DNA from: Microstegium vimineum
Taxonomy: Eukaryota > Streptophyta > Magnoliopsida > Poales > Poaceae
Assembly (NCBI GenBank): GCA_022036555.1
Contig: CM039131.1
Coordinates: forward strand, 32,824,455 to 32,888,454
Reading direction: 5' to 3'
Length of the DNA stretch: 64,000 bases
In this document: positions 13,601 to 25,691 of the stretch, piece by piece
How the letters are laid out: every line of letters begins with the position of its first letter
Numbering within the stretch: the stretch's first letter is position 1
Program-made: the position numbers and the translations under genes
The notes under the pieces: model-generated
Told to the model about the DNA's origin: nothing
Database searches by the model: none
The model's input: the letters and a program-made list of their open reading frames with translations, nothing else

Positions 13601-16600
13601 CAAGCGACTTCATTCTGTAGTGTCTACATTGGCATCAGATTCCACACTTGATATTACTCATATTAGGTTAAAGAAAACAAATTCAGATTTGAGAATACAA
13701 GGTGCCACAGCAGCACTAAGAGCTGCAGCTGAGGCTGCTGAAGATGCTATCAAGGATAGCTTTTCTGGAAGTGTTTTTAGTAGATTGGGCAGAAGGCCCA
13801 CAATAAATTCTACTGATCAATCACATACTCGTAGAGAACAAGATCTTGAAGGCAAAGAATATGAGAATATAGATAACATACAAGCAGAAAATAAAGTTGA
13901 GTTTTATGAAAGAAATCAACATGGTGGCAGCGATGTTCACATGCGTGATCGGAGAACAGAGGAAGCTACAGGTTCTATTCCCAACATTAATGAGTATGAT
14001 CACAACAGTGCAGTTAGGTGTAATGGATTGGGTTCTCGCCTAAGTGGATTGCCTGCTAGTGGAGGTAAACAGTCATTAGTGCTGGGGTATGTAAGAGGAG
14101 CTTCTGAAGTAAGAAGCAGAAGATTGATAGCTCAGGGGCCACATGCTGGTTCAGGACGAAGACCATCTGAAAAGATCCTAAATGTTCCTGGTAACACTAA
14201 CGCACAGAAACTTCCAACTCATGCAACTAGGGATGCCATTGCATTTGACCCTCAAGTGCCAATGGAGAAGGCTGCTGATGCAAGGAAATCAGATGTGAAG
14301 ATTGCACATGCTAATGATATGTCCATGATGATGACTGATAAGTCCAAAGTAAGTTTTTTAATCTGTATTTTCCAGTGTTATCCTAAACGCTAAACGGTAA
14401 ATAGTCGGTCACCTTCCGTTTAGCCCATTATTCGGGAATACGGGTGTTTAAACGGATAAAACAACGTTTAAACGGTCAAAACGGCCGATTAAACGGAAAC
14501 GGTGTACCACCATGTAGTGTTTAAACGGTGTGTAAACGGGCTACACGACCGTGTAGGCAAACAGTGGTATTTTCCAATGGCTCCTTTGATTCCTACAAGT
14601 TATATAGTGATTTACTGTAAAATTAGCAACTGTTTCATTTCATCATATGTTCAGTGTTTAGAAGTGTTGTCATCCCTAATTTTAATGTCGAGTAAAATGC
14701 ATCACAGGTACAAGAACTAGCAAAGTTGCGAGGTGGGTAAACTTATAGAACCTGAAATGTGCTTGTCAGGAAATTTCTTTAAATTATGTATGATTGGTCA
14801 GAATCGTAAACCATGCCATGTCTGCGTGCACGTAGCAGTAATTTTTCATCCACTAGATTTACACCATCGTCCTCTGGAATTTAACGTACAAAACACAGAT
14901 AACCAGAATAATGATATGCAATATTCTATCTAGCACCATGAGAAAACATTCTAACCATCTGTCTAACTAGCTAGAGAATTATAACAAGAGTGGAACAAAG
15001 CTAGGCATATACCCATGTTATGGGTACCCCAGCCAGCGCATGCTCCTTTTTTTGTCAGATTTTTTACCTACAATGAACCATTTAAATAGGTTAACGGAAG
15101 TTACCCGCCTCATAAGTTGACCTGTGGTGTCATTTACCCTTTATTGTTTCAAGTCAATGCATCCAGACCAGCATACCGTGCCATGCCAATTTGACACAAA
15201 AATCATCAAAACACCAAGTAGAGAATCCAAAATTCACTCATGGAACTCGTTAAGTCAGTTGTTAAAAGTATGTTGAGGTCAGTAGTCAGTAATTCTCACC
15301 AGTTTGTCGGACTGCTACACTCATGCTCTTCTTTCATTTTTACTGTCTATAAATGTTCATTTTGTAATGCTGCATTTTATTTTCTGAGTGATTTGTGATT
15401 CATCAATTATATTTTTTTAAATACAATCCAGGGTTTGATACAGCCAAGTTCAATGCTGGAGGCACAGAAGGCTTCATCAGGTGGTATGTAAAACTGCTTG
15501 CTTTATGAGTGAGATAACCGATTTAGTTGGTTTACGTTGGGCAGATATGTTGGGAAAGCAGTCCTTTTATACCTTTTTTTTTTGCCTATGATGGCAATGC
15601 TTTGATTCGTGTTTCTGTTGTGCTTTATATCAATTAAAAAAAAGCTAGCAGGAATTTGAAAGTTACGAGTTATACAATGTCATCGGAAAACTACTATTAA
15701 CCGACTTTTAATGATATTGGTCTTTGAGACTTTATCAGTTTTCCTAAAATTTGTTCGATAGGCGCTTGTTTTTTTCATAAACACTCTTTTTGTATACTAG
15801 ATGATGAAAAAAATTGCAGAGATTTGGCATCTGCTTAATATTCTGGTGGATTAGGCTTTGATATGAAGACCAATTTTTGTTTTCATTTAAAAGGTCACTA
15901 TTGTAACATCACTTGACTCATCCACCTTTTCAACCCTGTTAAACTACTACATTTTTCATATTGTTTCTTTGCTTTTCAGTCCCCCCTTTATGATTAAGTA
16001 CGTTTTTGTTCTTTTTTCCCTTTAGCTGCTGGATCAAATACTACAGGTCAAGCTGAAGGTGGCCCTGGTTCTAGAACTGTCTTTGTTAGCAATGTAAGTG
16101 TTCCTCTGCTTTTCCCCTTGTGTTCATATAGCTGAAGACTTGGATTTTACTAGTTGTTTTCTGTCTCTTTTAGGTACATTTTGGTGCATCAAAAGATGCT
16201 CTTTCTCGTCACTTCAATAAGTTTGGAGCGGTCTCAAAGACCCATATTGTGACCGATGGTGTCACTGGTCAGTCAACTGGGTATGAATACTAAGTCTTGT
16301 ATGAAATTCTGAAAAAAAAATAGCTTTGTTAGATTATATTCTCAGTTTTTTCCACTCCTTTTGATTGATCAGCTCAGCTTATATTGAGTTTTTGCACAAA
16401 GAATCAGCAGAGCAGGCGTTAACCCTGAACGGGACATCATTTATGTCACGCATTTTGAAGGTAATATTACTTTGGCCTAACTTCTTTGTAATTGTACGGT
16501 AAGGGCATGTTTGGATCCCATGAATTGAAACCAAGATCTTCTAGAAAGTGCTTTCCATTTCATTATTAAATTACTTTCCAATTCCTATCAATTCTTGGGA

Positions 16601-17285
16601 ACCAAACATGGCCTAAGGTTTTTTTAGGGACTTTTATGGATTGGTACACATGTGAACATGGCCTAGCTGCTTTGTTGAGATTTTGCTGTACTTTCTCCGA
16701 TTGAAGATGTTGTCATGTCTAGGGATGTCAATAGTTGAGTTGCTTCAAGCGGTGTACAATTAATTTTGAGTTGTGTATTGTGTTTTCTATTATTCATAAG
16801 ATGGTAGTGCCAGTAGCATTTATTACCTTTTAATATATTGGTAAAATTATGACAAGAGAAGTTATACTCAGGCAGTATATGCCCATCGATTTTGTGCTTT
16901 TTAGCATTCTTTCTGATCTATTCTCAGCATCTAGATCTTAGAAGTACTCCATTCATTTTTGACGCAGGTCGTTCGGAAAAGCTCCACTGAAGCAACCCAA
17001 TTGCCTGGCTTGCCCCGTGCTTCTTGGGGATCACCATTTGCTTCAAGGCTCATTAGAACTGCATATCCAAGGCCGACGTTTCCTGGTGCAATCCGTGGAC
17101 GACCACCACTCAGGGGTGTTGCCCGGAGTTTACAGTGGAAGCGCGTTGCTGCTGATTCCACAGATGCTGGAAAACCTAGTCAAACTGCACCTGCAGCTCC
17201 TGGGAATCAGTTGGTCACCCCGACCACACGAAGCTTCACCTACACACGCACGGAGCCAAAACCAAATGACGGTGCGATGGCATGA
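10614..17285 (+). CDS. Nuclear RNA-binding protein with N-terminal PWI/Nab2-like domain and C-terminal RRM
   Basis: Nine coding exons: 10614-10739, 11276-11376, 11473-11893, 13488-14348, 15432-15480, 16026-16093, 16174-16280, 16373-16460, 16968-17285. Total 2139 nt, 712 aa, no internal stop; the splice in tryptophan codon 76 (TG|G) is supported because it continues the domain as SWLWDHLSSNL. Residues 1-95 are a helical PWI/Nab2-N-like fold (LRELMGEYSDDTLA, VVVLLRNGRRKDEAAKEL). A long charged, low-complexity middle has an Arg/His-rich basic stretch (about 195-210), a likely nuclear signal. The RRM is at about 535-608, with RNP2 (TVFVSNV) and RNP1-like GSAYIEF. The C-terminal 105 residues are Arg/Pro/Gly-rich. 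Family knowledge: plant proteins of this architecture are related to the poly(A)-binding mRNA surveillance factors Nab2/ZC3H14, but here an RRM replaces CCCH fingers. The specific partner or RNA is unknown. Intron 3 (1.6 kb) and intron 4 (1.1 kb) are large; MITEs sit in introns 4 and 8. Confidence 0.88.
14378..14560. repeat. hAT-like MITE in intron 4 of the RRM gene
   Basis: The segment is saturated with TAAACGG and its complement CCGTTTA (for example CTAAACGCTAAACGGTAAAT near the left end, and GTTTAAACGGTGTGTAAACG near the right). This is a signature of a known style of grass hAT-type MITE. Exact ends and target duplication could not be fixed. Confidence 0.4.
16503..16613. mobile_element. 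Short Tourist-like MITE in intron 8 of the RRM gene
   Basis: Inverted ends GGGCATGTTTGGATCCCATG and (right, reverse complement) GGCCATGTTTGGTTCCCAAG bound 111 bp. Flanking direct repeats TAA stand at 16500-16502 and 16614-16616, the usual PIF/Harbinger target site. Confidence 0.75.
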
Positions 17286-18318
17286 CTGCTCAGCTGCAGC
17301 ATGCCGCAGCTCCTGATGAATCTTGCAGAAAGAGCTCGTCATTGATGACTTTCGCAGTTCATTCAGCTGCTTTTGGTAAATAGTTAAGTAGCTGCAGATG
17401 TTAGTTCGTAGCAGGCTGGTTTTTGTGGACCTCAACCTTTGAGCAAATATTCTGTGAGAGGTTTTCTGTGATGTTTTTTCACCATCGGCTCACATGCTGT
17501 GCTGGCTAGCTGTTCGGACTTCGTGGATGGAGAGTAAAATATATAAAAAGTAGTAAAGGAAAAGACGGACGCGATAGGAACGCTGCAACATTTGTTATTA
17601 TTTATTGATGGATTATTTAGCCTCCACGGCTTCCTTTCAAATGGGTCGATCTGTGATCATAACCAAAACCATTTTTTCAGTAACGAGCTTCTACTTGTTT
17701 CTACCGGAGGGTAGCTTTCTTGGCTCTGTTTTAGAAACCTGTGAGGTTTGATTGTCTACTGCACGTCTGCACATCAGCAAATGTTTGTGCGTGTTTCTAC
17801 TCAAATGTTTTTTTAGCAGCCTGTCGTCCTGGGTGTCTGCTGTACTGTACAAATTTTCTCAAGAGAAGTGCATTTTATCTTGGAATCAGCTGAACTCACG
17901 GGTAGCAAAAATCCAAGTACTGTTCGCATTGACCATTGAGTCATGAAAGTCAGGTGACTGGAGAACCGAAAGACAAGAGCACTTCTGTGGGCTGTGGTAG
18001 CCCCTCGTCTATTGCTGTCGCGCCTGCGTACTGTATCTGTCTGCTGATTTCTTGTGTACTAGTGTTTCTTTATTTGTTATGTTTCGATTTATGGTTGAAA
18101 CAGAAACAATCCCCGTGGCAATACCGCTGGCGCTGAGCATTAAAATATCAACCGGGACGGGCGGTTGTTCTACTGATTGTTGATGGGTGCATTTGTCTGG
18201 CTTTCACTATGATTGTACGCTATTTTTTTTTAATGTTCCTAGTCCAAGATAACGTTAGTGCTACTTGGAAAGCTATCCCCTCAGTTGTTCCCAGCAAAGC
18301 ATTTTTTTTTTCCACCTT

Positions 18319-18444
18319 GGCTTGTTTGGATGTACATTATTGACCTCAAATCATATGGATTAGAGTGGATTGGAGTGTATATTAGTTTAAATATATTTCA
18401 ATATATGTGGTTTGATAGAGATACATGTACATTCAAACAAGACC
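18319..18444. mobile_element. MITE family M1, copy 1
   Basis: Inverted ends GGCTTGTTTGGATGTACAT and ATGTACATTCAAACAAGACC enclose a ~126-bp AT-rich body with TATATTAGTTTAAATA. Clearly related to the copies at 18627 and 28438. The flanking trinucleotides (CTT and TTA) do not match well. Confidence 0.6.
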
Positions 18445-18626
18445 TTAACATCATTGGTTATGCTTGTGATGGGGTAAGCGTTCTTAGATTATATACTGTA
18501 GCAGACTACAATCCTAACGAGTACATCTAACAATGATCACTCACTAGGTAACGAGGCGTAAACACGTCTGCTATCCAGCCAAAGGTTGTGGGAGTTGTGA
18601 CTCCATTGACATATCCTTCACCCTGA

Positions 18627-18744
18627 GGTCTTGTTTGGATGCGCATGTATCGACCTCAAACCACATAGATTAGAGTGTATATTAGTTTAAATACACTCCA
18701 ACACATGTGGTTTGAGAGAGATACATGCACATTCAAACAAGGCC
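18627..18744. mobile_element. MITE family M1, copy 2
   Basis: Inverted ends GGTCTTGTTTGGATGCGCAT and ATGCACATTCAAACAAGGCC bound 118 bp. Direct repeats TGA at 18624-18626 and 18745-18747 give a 3-bp target duplication, as for PIF/Harbinger elements. Confidence 0.75.
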
Positions 18745-18959
18745 TGACTCACTCCATTGTCATGCTCCGTATCCTTCACTCCACTGACTAATCTGGATGG
18801 TTGGTCTACTGCTTGTTGTTGGGTGCATTAGTCTGGCCAACTATAAACTACGATTGTATGCTAAGATTTCATTGTTCCCGGTTCACGATGAAGGAAGTTG
18901 GGTTTATACTACTTGGAAAGCTATCACTGTACCACCTTTACTCATTTGATCAGCTAAAC

Positions 18960-19410
18960 TTCACCTAGAGATTGGAAGAGAGACCACGTGGCTAGAGAAT
19001 AGCAAGTGTGCATCCATCCATCTCATTAGATTTGTGTGAGTCAAGTAAGAGATTGTGCTTGTTACTCATGGTGGTTGGCAGCACCTAGATGGTTTGGCGG
19101 CGTTGGAGAGCTTGGTGATCATACAGAGAGCTTGTGGATGACTCAAACCAAGTTGTGATTGGTTGTGGGCGAGCCGGAGTGGTGAAAAAATAGCTCGGAG
19201 AAAGCACTCGGTCCTTATGTGGACCAAGGGGGAGCTACATCTTTGCGCAGGTGCTCCAACGAGGATTAGGAGTAGTGTCAACTCCTTGAAACACTAGAAC
19301 ACACTTGTAAGCACAAGGGTGATCAACTTTTAGAATTAGGATTTAATTCTTAATTTAGAATTTAAAAAAGTCCAATTCACCCTCCCTTCTTGCGCACTTT
19401 GATTCTTTCA
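18960..19410 (+). repeat. Fragment of a copia-type LTR, 3' part
   Basis: Sequence such as TTACTCATGGTGGTTGGCAG, CACACTTGTAAGCACAAG and the terminal CACTTTGATTCTTTCA resembles the R/U5 part of grass copia LTRs. The right end is CA, but no left TG end or target duplication is visible, so the copy is truncated. Confidence 0.4.
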
Positions 19411-19664
19411 GCGTTATTAGGGTGTCTTTTGGTTATGAGAATCGATTCTGTTTCTTGTAAGGATCATTAGATTCTATGCCATTGCCAAACATATCTAACC
19501 AAGTGGTTCGACAGACAAATGTTCTCATTAGGTGTTTCTAGGTGATTCTAGTTCAGATCAACAAGAATCTACTCTGTCTCCGTCCCTAAATGTGTGTCAT
19601 TTTTGTTTACCGAGAAACAACTTTGACTAAATATATATTAAAATATATTTATGGTCAAGGAAAA

Positions 19665-19800
19665 AAATAGCCCGCTATTTTTGCCGCTATAGCCCGAAAT
19701 AATTTGAAAAAAATTGTGCCGCTATTTGCGTTCATGCACAATTTTACCGCTACAGTCCGCTAATTACGGTTTAGAAAACGCTAAACACCTTGGCCTTAGC
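19665..19800. repeat. hAT-like MITE remnant
   Basis: Repeated GCCGCTATAGCCCG, CCGCTATTTGCG and AACGCTAAACACC motifs are typical of a grass hAT-type MITE related in style to the one at 14378. Ends are uncertain. Confidence 0.35.
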
Positions 19801-20127
19801 TCGCTATTTAAAACATTGTTTATGGTATGTAATTAACATAATTGAATATATATTTGATTCTTTTTTTAATAAATTTATTTAGATATACAAATATTGTTCA
19901 TTTTTTAATAAATCAAATCAAATTTGTTGGCACTTAAAACGTGACGACAAACATTTAGATTTAGAGATGAAAGGAGTAGATCAGTAGGCAAACGAATTCA
20001 CCGATTCTTGCTATTTCAGTAGAGAAACATTTATATTGTGAATGTAGATACAAAATATTTGTCGGATAATCTAGAGAGCCGTGCCAAACACACATATTAT
20101 GGAGCAGGTAACAACTGTAACGAGTAA

Positions 20128-20452
20128 GGGGGTGTTAGACTAATCACATTGAATATTTAGACACTAATTTAGAGTATTAAATATAGACTAATTATAAAAT
20201 CTATTACGTAGATGGAGGCTAATTCACGAGATGAATTTATTGAGTCTAATTAATCTATGATTTAACAATGTAGTTGTACGGTAAACATTTATTAATGATG
20301 AATTAATTAGGTTCAATAGTTTTGTCTCACTAATCAGTTTACTTCTGTGTAATTAGTTTTATAATTAACTCATATTTAATTATTCTAATTATTATTTAAA
20401 TGTTTGATGTAATACGGTCTAAACTTTAATCTCCTACCTAGTCCAAACACCC
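20128..20452. mobile_element. MITE with GGGGGTGTT ... CCAAACACCC ends
   Basis: A ~325-bp AT-rich non-coding block begins GGGGGTGTTAGACTAATCAC and ends CTAGTCCAAACACCC, the imperfect inverted ends of a common grass MITE class. It sits directly left of block B copy 2 and just upstream of the receptor-like gene. Confidence 0.5.
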
Positions 20453-20951
20453 ACTAACAATGATCACTCACTAGGTAACGAGGCGTACAAACACTAGTCT
20501 GCTATCCAGCCAAAGGCTATGGGAGTTGTGACTCTACTGACTCACACAGTCACACCTTCCGCTGGGAGCAGAGTTGATTTTTTAATTTTTTTTCCTGCGG
20601 CCACGTCCGGGGTAACGTCACGTCGCCTCCAACACGCAGGACAAAGGCGCCACTCCAAAGTCCAAAAGTGACAGTGCCCAGCATCGCAAAGTCCAAACGG
20701 AAATAATGCAAAAGGCGGCAGAATGTACTGCCATCCTGCAGGTGATATGTTTACTCCTACCCAACTACCCTACCCTAGTCTACTCCTACTCGTGCAATGA
20801 CCAGACCAGACGTGCTGATCTTGTTGACGAGTCGATGGTGATAAGTGGTGAATGATTTTGCTGAGCGTTCCTGTTGCCTTTTGGCCTGCCTGGCGCACAA
20901 ACAAAACAGTCGACGGCAGGCTCGCCTCGCTCGCACACTCTCTCTAGCTGA

Positions 20952-23829
20952 CGCTCCATTTCCGCTAGTCCACACTACACTCACCGGCTCCGATCCGTCT
21001 GCCTCCTAGTTTCACTACTGATCGCCGCCTCAACCTCACCGTCTTCAGCGGCATCATCATCATCAGCGGCGGTGGCAGAGACGCCAGAAGAGCTCCTGCT
21101 CGACTTCAAGGCGTCCCTGGAGGACCCATCAGGCGCGCTCTCCTCCTGGTCACGCGCCACGCCACACTGCAACTGGCCGCACGTCACCTGCACCAGCGCC
21201 AGCGCCACAAACGCGACCGTCCCCGTCACCGTCTCCCTGTCCCTGTCCCTGCAGGGCCTGGGCCTCTCGGGCGAGCTATCCGTCGCCTCGCTCTGCCGCG
21301 TGCCGGGGCTCGTCGCGCTCAGCCTCGCGTCGAACGGCTTCAACCAGACGATCCCACTGGAGCTGTCGCGGTGCACCTCGCTGGCATCGCTCAACCTCAG
21401 CGCGGGGACCTTCTGGGGCCCGCTCCCGGAGCAGCTCGCCATGCTCACCTCGCTCGTGTCACTCGACCTCAGCCGCAACAGCATCGAGGGGCAGGTGCCA
21501 CTTGGCCTCGCCGCGCTCCAGGTGCTCGACCTCGGTGGCAATCTGCTCTCCAGCGTGCTCCACCCGGCGCTGTTCGGCGGCAACCTCACTAGCCTTCACC
21601 TCCTGGACCTGTCGAGGAACCAGTTCCTCGAGGCCGAGCTGCCGCGGGAGCTCGGCGAGATGAGCAGCCTCAGGTGGCTGCTCCTGCAGGGGTCAGGGTT
21701 CAGCGGCGTCATCCCGGAGTCCTTCCTCGGGCTAGAGCAGCTCCAGGTTCTCGACCTTTCCATGAACAACCTCGCCGGCGTCGTGCCTCCCGGGTTCGGC
21801 CTCAGGCTGCACAAGCTGATGGCTCTGGATTTGTCGCAGAACGGCCTGTCCGGGCCGTTCCCGGAGGAGATCGCCATGTGCTCGATGCTTCAGAGGTTCG
21901 AGGTCCACGACAACGCCTTCAGCGGGGAGCTCCCCGCGGGGCTCTGGTCGCTGCCGGACCTGCGCGTGATCCGGGCCCAGAACAACCGGTTCACCGGCCG
22001 GTTGCCCGAGTTCCCCGGCGGTTCACAGTCTCGGCTCGAGCAGGTTCAGGTCGACAACAACAGCCTCTCCGGCGAGATACATCGGAGCATCGGCCTGGTC
22101 CGCACCATGTACCGCTTCTCCGCCTCCCTGAACGAGCTCAACGGCAGCTTGCCGGACAACCTCTGCGATTCCGACTCCCCGGCGTTGAACGCCATCAACG
22201 TCTCCCGCAACGCGCTCTCCGGCACCATCCCGGCGTTCAAGAACTGCAGGAGGCTCGTGTCGCTGTACCTGGCCGGCAATGGCTTCACCGGGCCCATACC
22301 GGCGTCCCTCGGGGACCTGCAGGTGCTGACGTACATCGACCTGTCCAGCAACACCCTCACCGGCGGCATTCCGATGGAGCTCCAGAACCTGAAGCTCGCC
22401 CTGCTCAACGTCTCGTGCAACCAGCTCTCCGGCCGCGTGCCGCCATCTCTCATCTCCGAGCTTCCCGCCCTGTTCCTCCAGGGGAACCCGGGGCTATGCG
22501 GCGGCCCGGGGTTGCCGAAACACTGCGACGCGCCTTCTCACCGGCGTCAGGGACTCGCGGTCGCCGCAACAGTGGCGTCGTTTCTCACCGGCGTCGCGCT
22601 GCTCGCTGTCGGAGCATTCGCAGTCTGCAAGAGGTTCCACGGCACCTCCTCCTCCTCGTCCCCGTGGAAGCTGGTGCTGTTTCACCCTGTAAGGATCACC
22701 GGAGAGGAGCTGCACGCTGGGTTCCACGACGACAAGAACATCATCGGCAGGGGTGCATTTGGAAGAGTTTACCTGATCGAGCTCCAAGATGAGCAAGACG
22801 TAGTTGCGGTGAAGAGGCTGCTGCTGAATTCATCATCAGGCAAGCGCAAGCTAACAACATTCAGAGCAGCCAAGAACGAGATGAAAGCTCTGGCGAAAAT
22901 CCGGCACAAGAACATCGCCAAGATGCTGGGATTCTTCTACTCGGAGGGCGAGGTCAGCATCATATATGACTACCTGCGAACAGGAAGCCTTCTGGATCTC
23001 ATCTGCGCGCCGAAATTCACAGTCGGTTGGAAGGACCGGATGAGGATCGCCATGGGAGTAGCTCAAGGCCTGGCACACCTTCACCATGATCATGCTCCTG
23101 ATCAGGTGCTGCATAGAGACTTCAAGTCGAGCAATGTGCTGCTCGGTTATGAATTCGAGCCCAGGGTTACCGGATTTGGGATTGATCGTGTTGTCGGGGA
23201 GACGGCGTACCAGTCTTGCATCTCTTCGGATCTGAATTACAAGTGCTACATTGCACCAGGTATGGGTTTTTTGTTTTTTCAGTTGAATTGAAGCACTACT
23301 CAGATTGCAATGCTCGCAAGTGCAGTGCAGTTCCATATACCAGAATCGTTTTTGTGTGTTGTTTCAGCTCAACATTTTGGCTTTGACTGAATGTATAATT
23401 GAATATGAAAGAAACCAGCAGGAACAGATTTCACTGAAGTTGTTCTGTTCCTTTCTGAAACCAGAGCAAAACTGCAGCAAGAAACCAACGCACCTCATGG
23501 ACGTCTACAGTTTCGGGGTCATCCTACTGGAGCTGGTCACCGGAAAACCAGCAGAGCAGCCGGCGTCCGACGACGACTCCATCGACATCGTCAAGTGGGT
23601 GCGGCGGCGGGCCAATGTGACTGACGGAGTGTCGCAGATACTTGACGCTAGCATCGCCAGCGCGGCGACGCAGAAGGGGATGCAGGCCACTCTCGAGCTC
23701 GCTCTGCGCTGCACGTCAGTGATGCCTGATCAGAGACCGGCCATGGATGAGGTTGCACGGTCGCTGCAGGCACTGAGTTTTACTAGTGTTCATCCACAGA
23801 TGCCGTTGCTCACTAGCTCAGGACTCTGA
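20952..23829 (+). CDS. LRR receptor-like pseudokinase (At5g06940 type), start codon missing
   Basis: Exon 1 runs to 23259 and exon 2 is 23465-23829, with a GT-AG intron splitting the APE-motif glutamate. The frame opens after TGA at 20949-20951 and reads through a signal-peptide-like LRSVCLLVSLLIAAS at about 20990-21030, but contains no ATG before the mature part (AETPEELLLDF). Order: LRR N-terminal cap with CNWPHVTC, about 16-20 LRRs, a Cys pair (GLCGGPGLPKHC), a membrane span at about 22551-22635, then a kinase domain. Glycine loop GRGAFGRVY and VAVKRL lysine are present, as is HRDFKSSN, but the DFG motif reads TGFGID, so the metal-binding Asp is lost; catalysis is probably absent. Arabidopsis At5g06940 is annotated as probably inactive too. 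Length is about 890 codons, close to the family's 870. Either a pseudokinase receptor starting at a codon I cannot identify, or an allele that lost its start. Confidence 0.85.
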
Positions 23830-24520
23830 TGGCACTGGTAGCTCAAGGGTTCTCAGTATCTGTCACAGCCCTTGCTCCTTGTACATACATGGCGATAGGA
23901 GATGGGTAGGGATGCAGGCATAATAAAGAGAAATAAAGGATCAGCGTGATCACAAAGCTTATTCTGCAACAAGATTTAGATTTAAAAAGAACCAGCTGTC
24001 ACCACAGGAACTCATAATATCCATTTCTGGCGGAATCATGGAACGAAAATAATGACACAATTTTAATTGGTGACATAACAGTATACTACTAACTAAAAGC
24101 CATAACTAGTTTCAAATAGTTTGCAGGAGATATCAGTATAACTAAAAGCCATAACTAGATTCAAATAGTTTGCAGGTGCCATGTACCTTGTGACTGACAC
24201 TCGAGTATAAAAGTGGCAGGCTCAGGCCACAAACACAACAGGCGTCAAATGTTTCAATATATGCAGCAATCTGGTTAAGCATCTGATTATTTTCCTCCCG
24301 TAGAAGCTGGGATTGCACTGTCAGAGTGTCGACAACAGGCCGATTCAGAGTGCAATTAAACGTATGCACACAAGTTAAGTTCACATTTTCATTGCCATTA
24401 ATATACTTCTGCTGAATGAATGGATATAGAAATGAACTCTGAATGGAAGAAACAAGACAAGCATTGGTTAGACGAATGCAGTTACATAATGTACTTCTTT
24501 TTATATCAGTCCATCAGAAG

Positions 24521-24522
<2 letters not shown>
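23830..24522. repeat. Receptor gene 3' flank with short tandem duplication
   Basis: A 37-bp unit starting AACTAAAAGCCATAACTAG occurs at 24091-24127 and 24139-24175. The 3' flank at 23928-24018 (AATAAAGGATCAGCGTGATC, AAGCTTATTCTGCAACAAG) is repeated near 26200, next to the F-box gene. No gene seen. Confidence 0.55.

Positions 24523-24580
<58 letters not shown>
24523..24580. repeat. (AT)29 microsatellite
   Basis: An uninterrupted AT dinucleotide run of 58 bases. The short open frame across it is an artefact of the repeat. Confidence 0.97.
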
Positions 24581-24583
<3 letters not shown>

Positions 24584-24659
24584 TCTTGACAGAAAACAAA
24601 AACAAGAGTTATATGCCATAATTTTACACTGCAACATTAATAAGGTAAAGACTTCGTTA

Positions 24660-25345
24660 CAGACATCCGTATTTTAGTCCGAGCGCACACGCGACTCCAT
24701 CCCCCGCACCCGCTCGCCCTGCACTCCTTGTCTTCCAAGCGCGTGCCTCCATGGCCGCAGCTCCTCTCTCCTCTCCCTCCCTCCCTCTCCCTCCCCTGTG
24801 ACCTGCTCCCCAACTCCGACGAGGGCGCGGATCCGGTGGCGGCAGGGACTCTCCCCTCCTCTCGCTTCCTCTCCCCCTCTCTCTCCCAACAACCTCCTCC
24901 CCAACTCCGGCAAGCAGATCCGGTGGCCATGGCAGATCTGGTGGTGGTCGTGGTGGATCGGGCCAGGTAGGTCCTCCTTCGATCTAGGGTTCCGGCGAGC
25001 TTTTCCCTTGTCTTCCCCAACTCCGGTGGGATATAGTGGCAGGTCGGGGGAGGGAGGTAGGTCAGGCGGTGGGGATGGTCGATGGGCGGTTTAGGGGAGC
25101 TGGCGGCGGAAGGGGCGGTCGGGTCAGGTCGGGGTGGGGGAGCTCCTACCATGGCAACAACGGCAGTGGCGGGGAGGGGAAGAAGGTGGCGCCGCGGGCG
25201 AGCTAGGGTTTCGCCGGAGCTCCGGTAAAACCCTAGCTCGCCGCGGCGGGGCGGTGGATGGTGGCGGGGGCAAGGGGGAGGAGGAAGAAGGTCGGAGGGG
25301 AGTCGCAGGCACGCCAGGCGTGAGGTATAGTCGTGTCCCATTAAT
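24660..25345. other. GC-rich low-complexity island, origin unclear
   Basis: A sharply bounded GC-rich segment between AT-rich flanks. Long open frames run on both strands but are compositionally biased (Pro/Arg/Gly/Ser) with no domain. It contains an imperfect hairpin around 25202-25240 (GAGCTAGGGTTTCGCCGG facing CCGGTAAAACCCTAGCTC). It could be a fragment of a promoter/first exon carried by a Pack-MULE or Helitron, but no element ends were found. Confidence 0.35.
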
Positions 25346-25691
25346 AAACCCCAAAACTTCCTACTGCAACATCTTCCTTGAAAACTTCACGAAAACCCAA
25401 TGAAAAACTCAAGGGTGACAGCAAATGCTGCACAAGGTAGCAGGTTCGTTGACTACATGTGAGTGACCTTTCATAAATCATAACTATAATCCAACCTACC
25501 TTGTACGCAGCAAGTCACTTCATTTCCTCATCCAGTTCGTGTCCATTATCAGATAGCAATTATAAGCTCGTCACGATGAAATAACAGTAAAGCATTGGCA
25601 CCAGTCAGTGTATTTCCACTATAACATGTTCTAGGAGAATATGCTAATGGATCCATAATTCTACATAATGAAAATGTTGCTACTTGCTTGT

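Larger units (their letters stand above)
17286..20951. repeat. Intergenic region with internal duplications and MITEs
   Basis: Starts with the RRM gene 3' UTR. No coding frame is supported. Two unique-looking blocks are each present twice: block A (18168-18282 and 18803-18928, sharing GCTACTTGGAAAGCTATC-type sequence) and block B (18531-18611 and 20457-20540, both with ACAATGATCACTCACTAGGT). MITEs and an LTR fragment lie between the copies and are listed separately. Confidence 0.6.

Noticed and set aside
21674..22792. A 372-codon open frame overlapping the receptor-like gene in another frame
   Set aside because: It is a GC-rich shadow of the LRR coding frame, Arg/Pro/Ala-rich with no domain.
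24637..25341. A 234-codon minus-strand frame in the GC island
   Set aside because: Low complexity, no domain, and the opposite strand is equally open.
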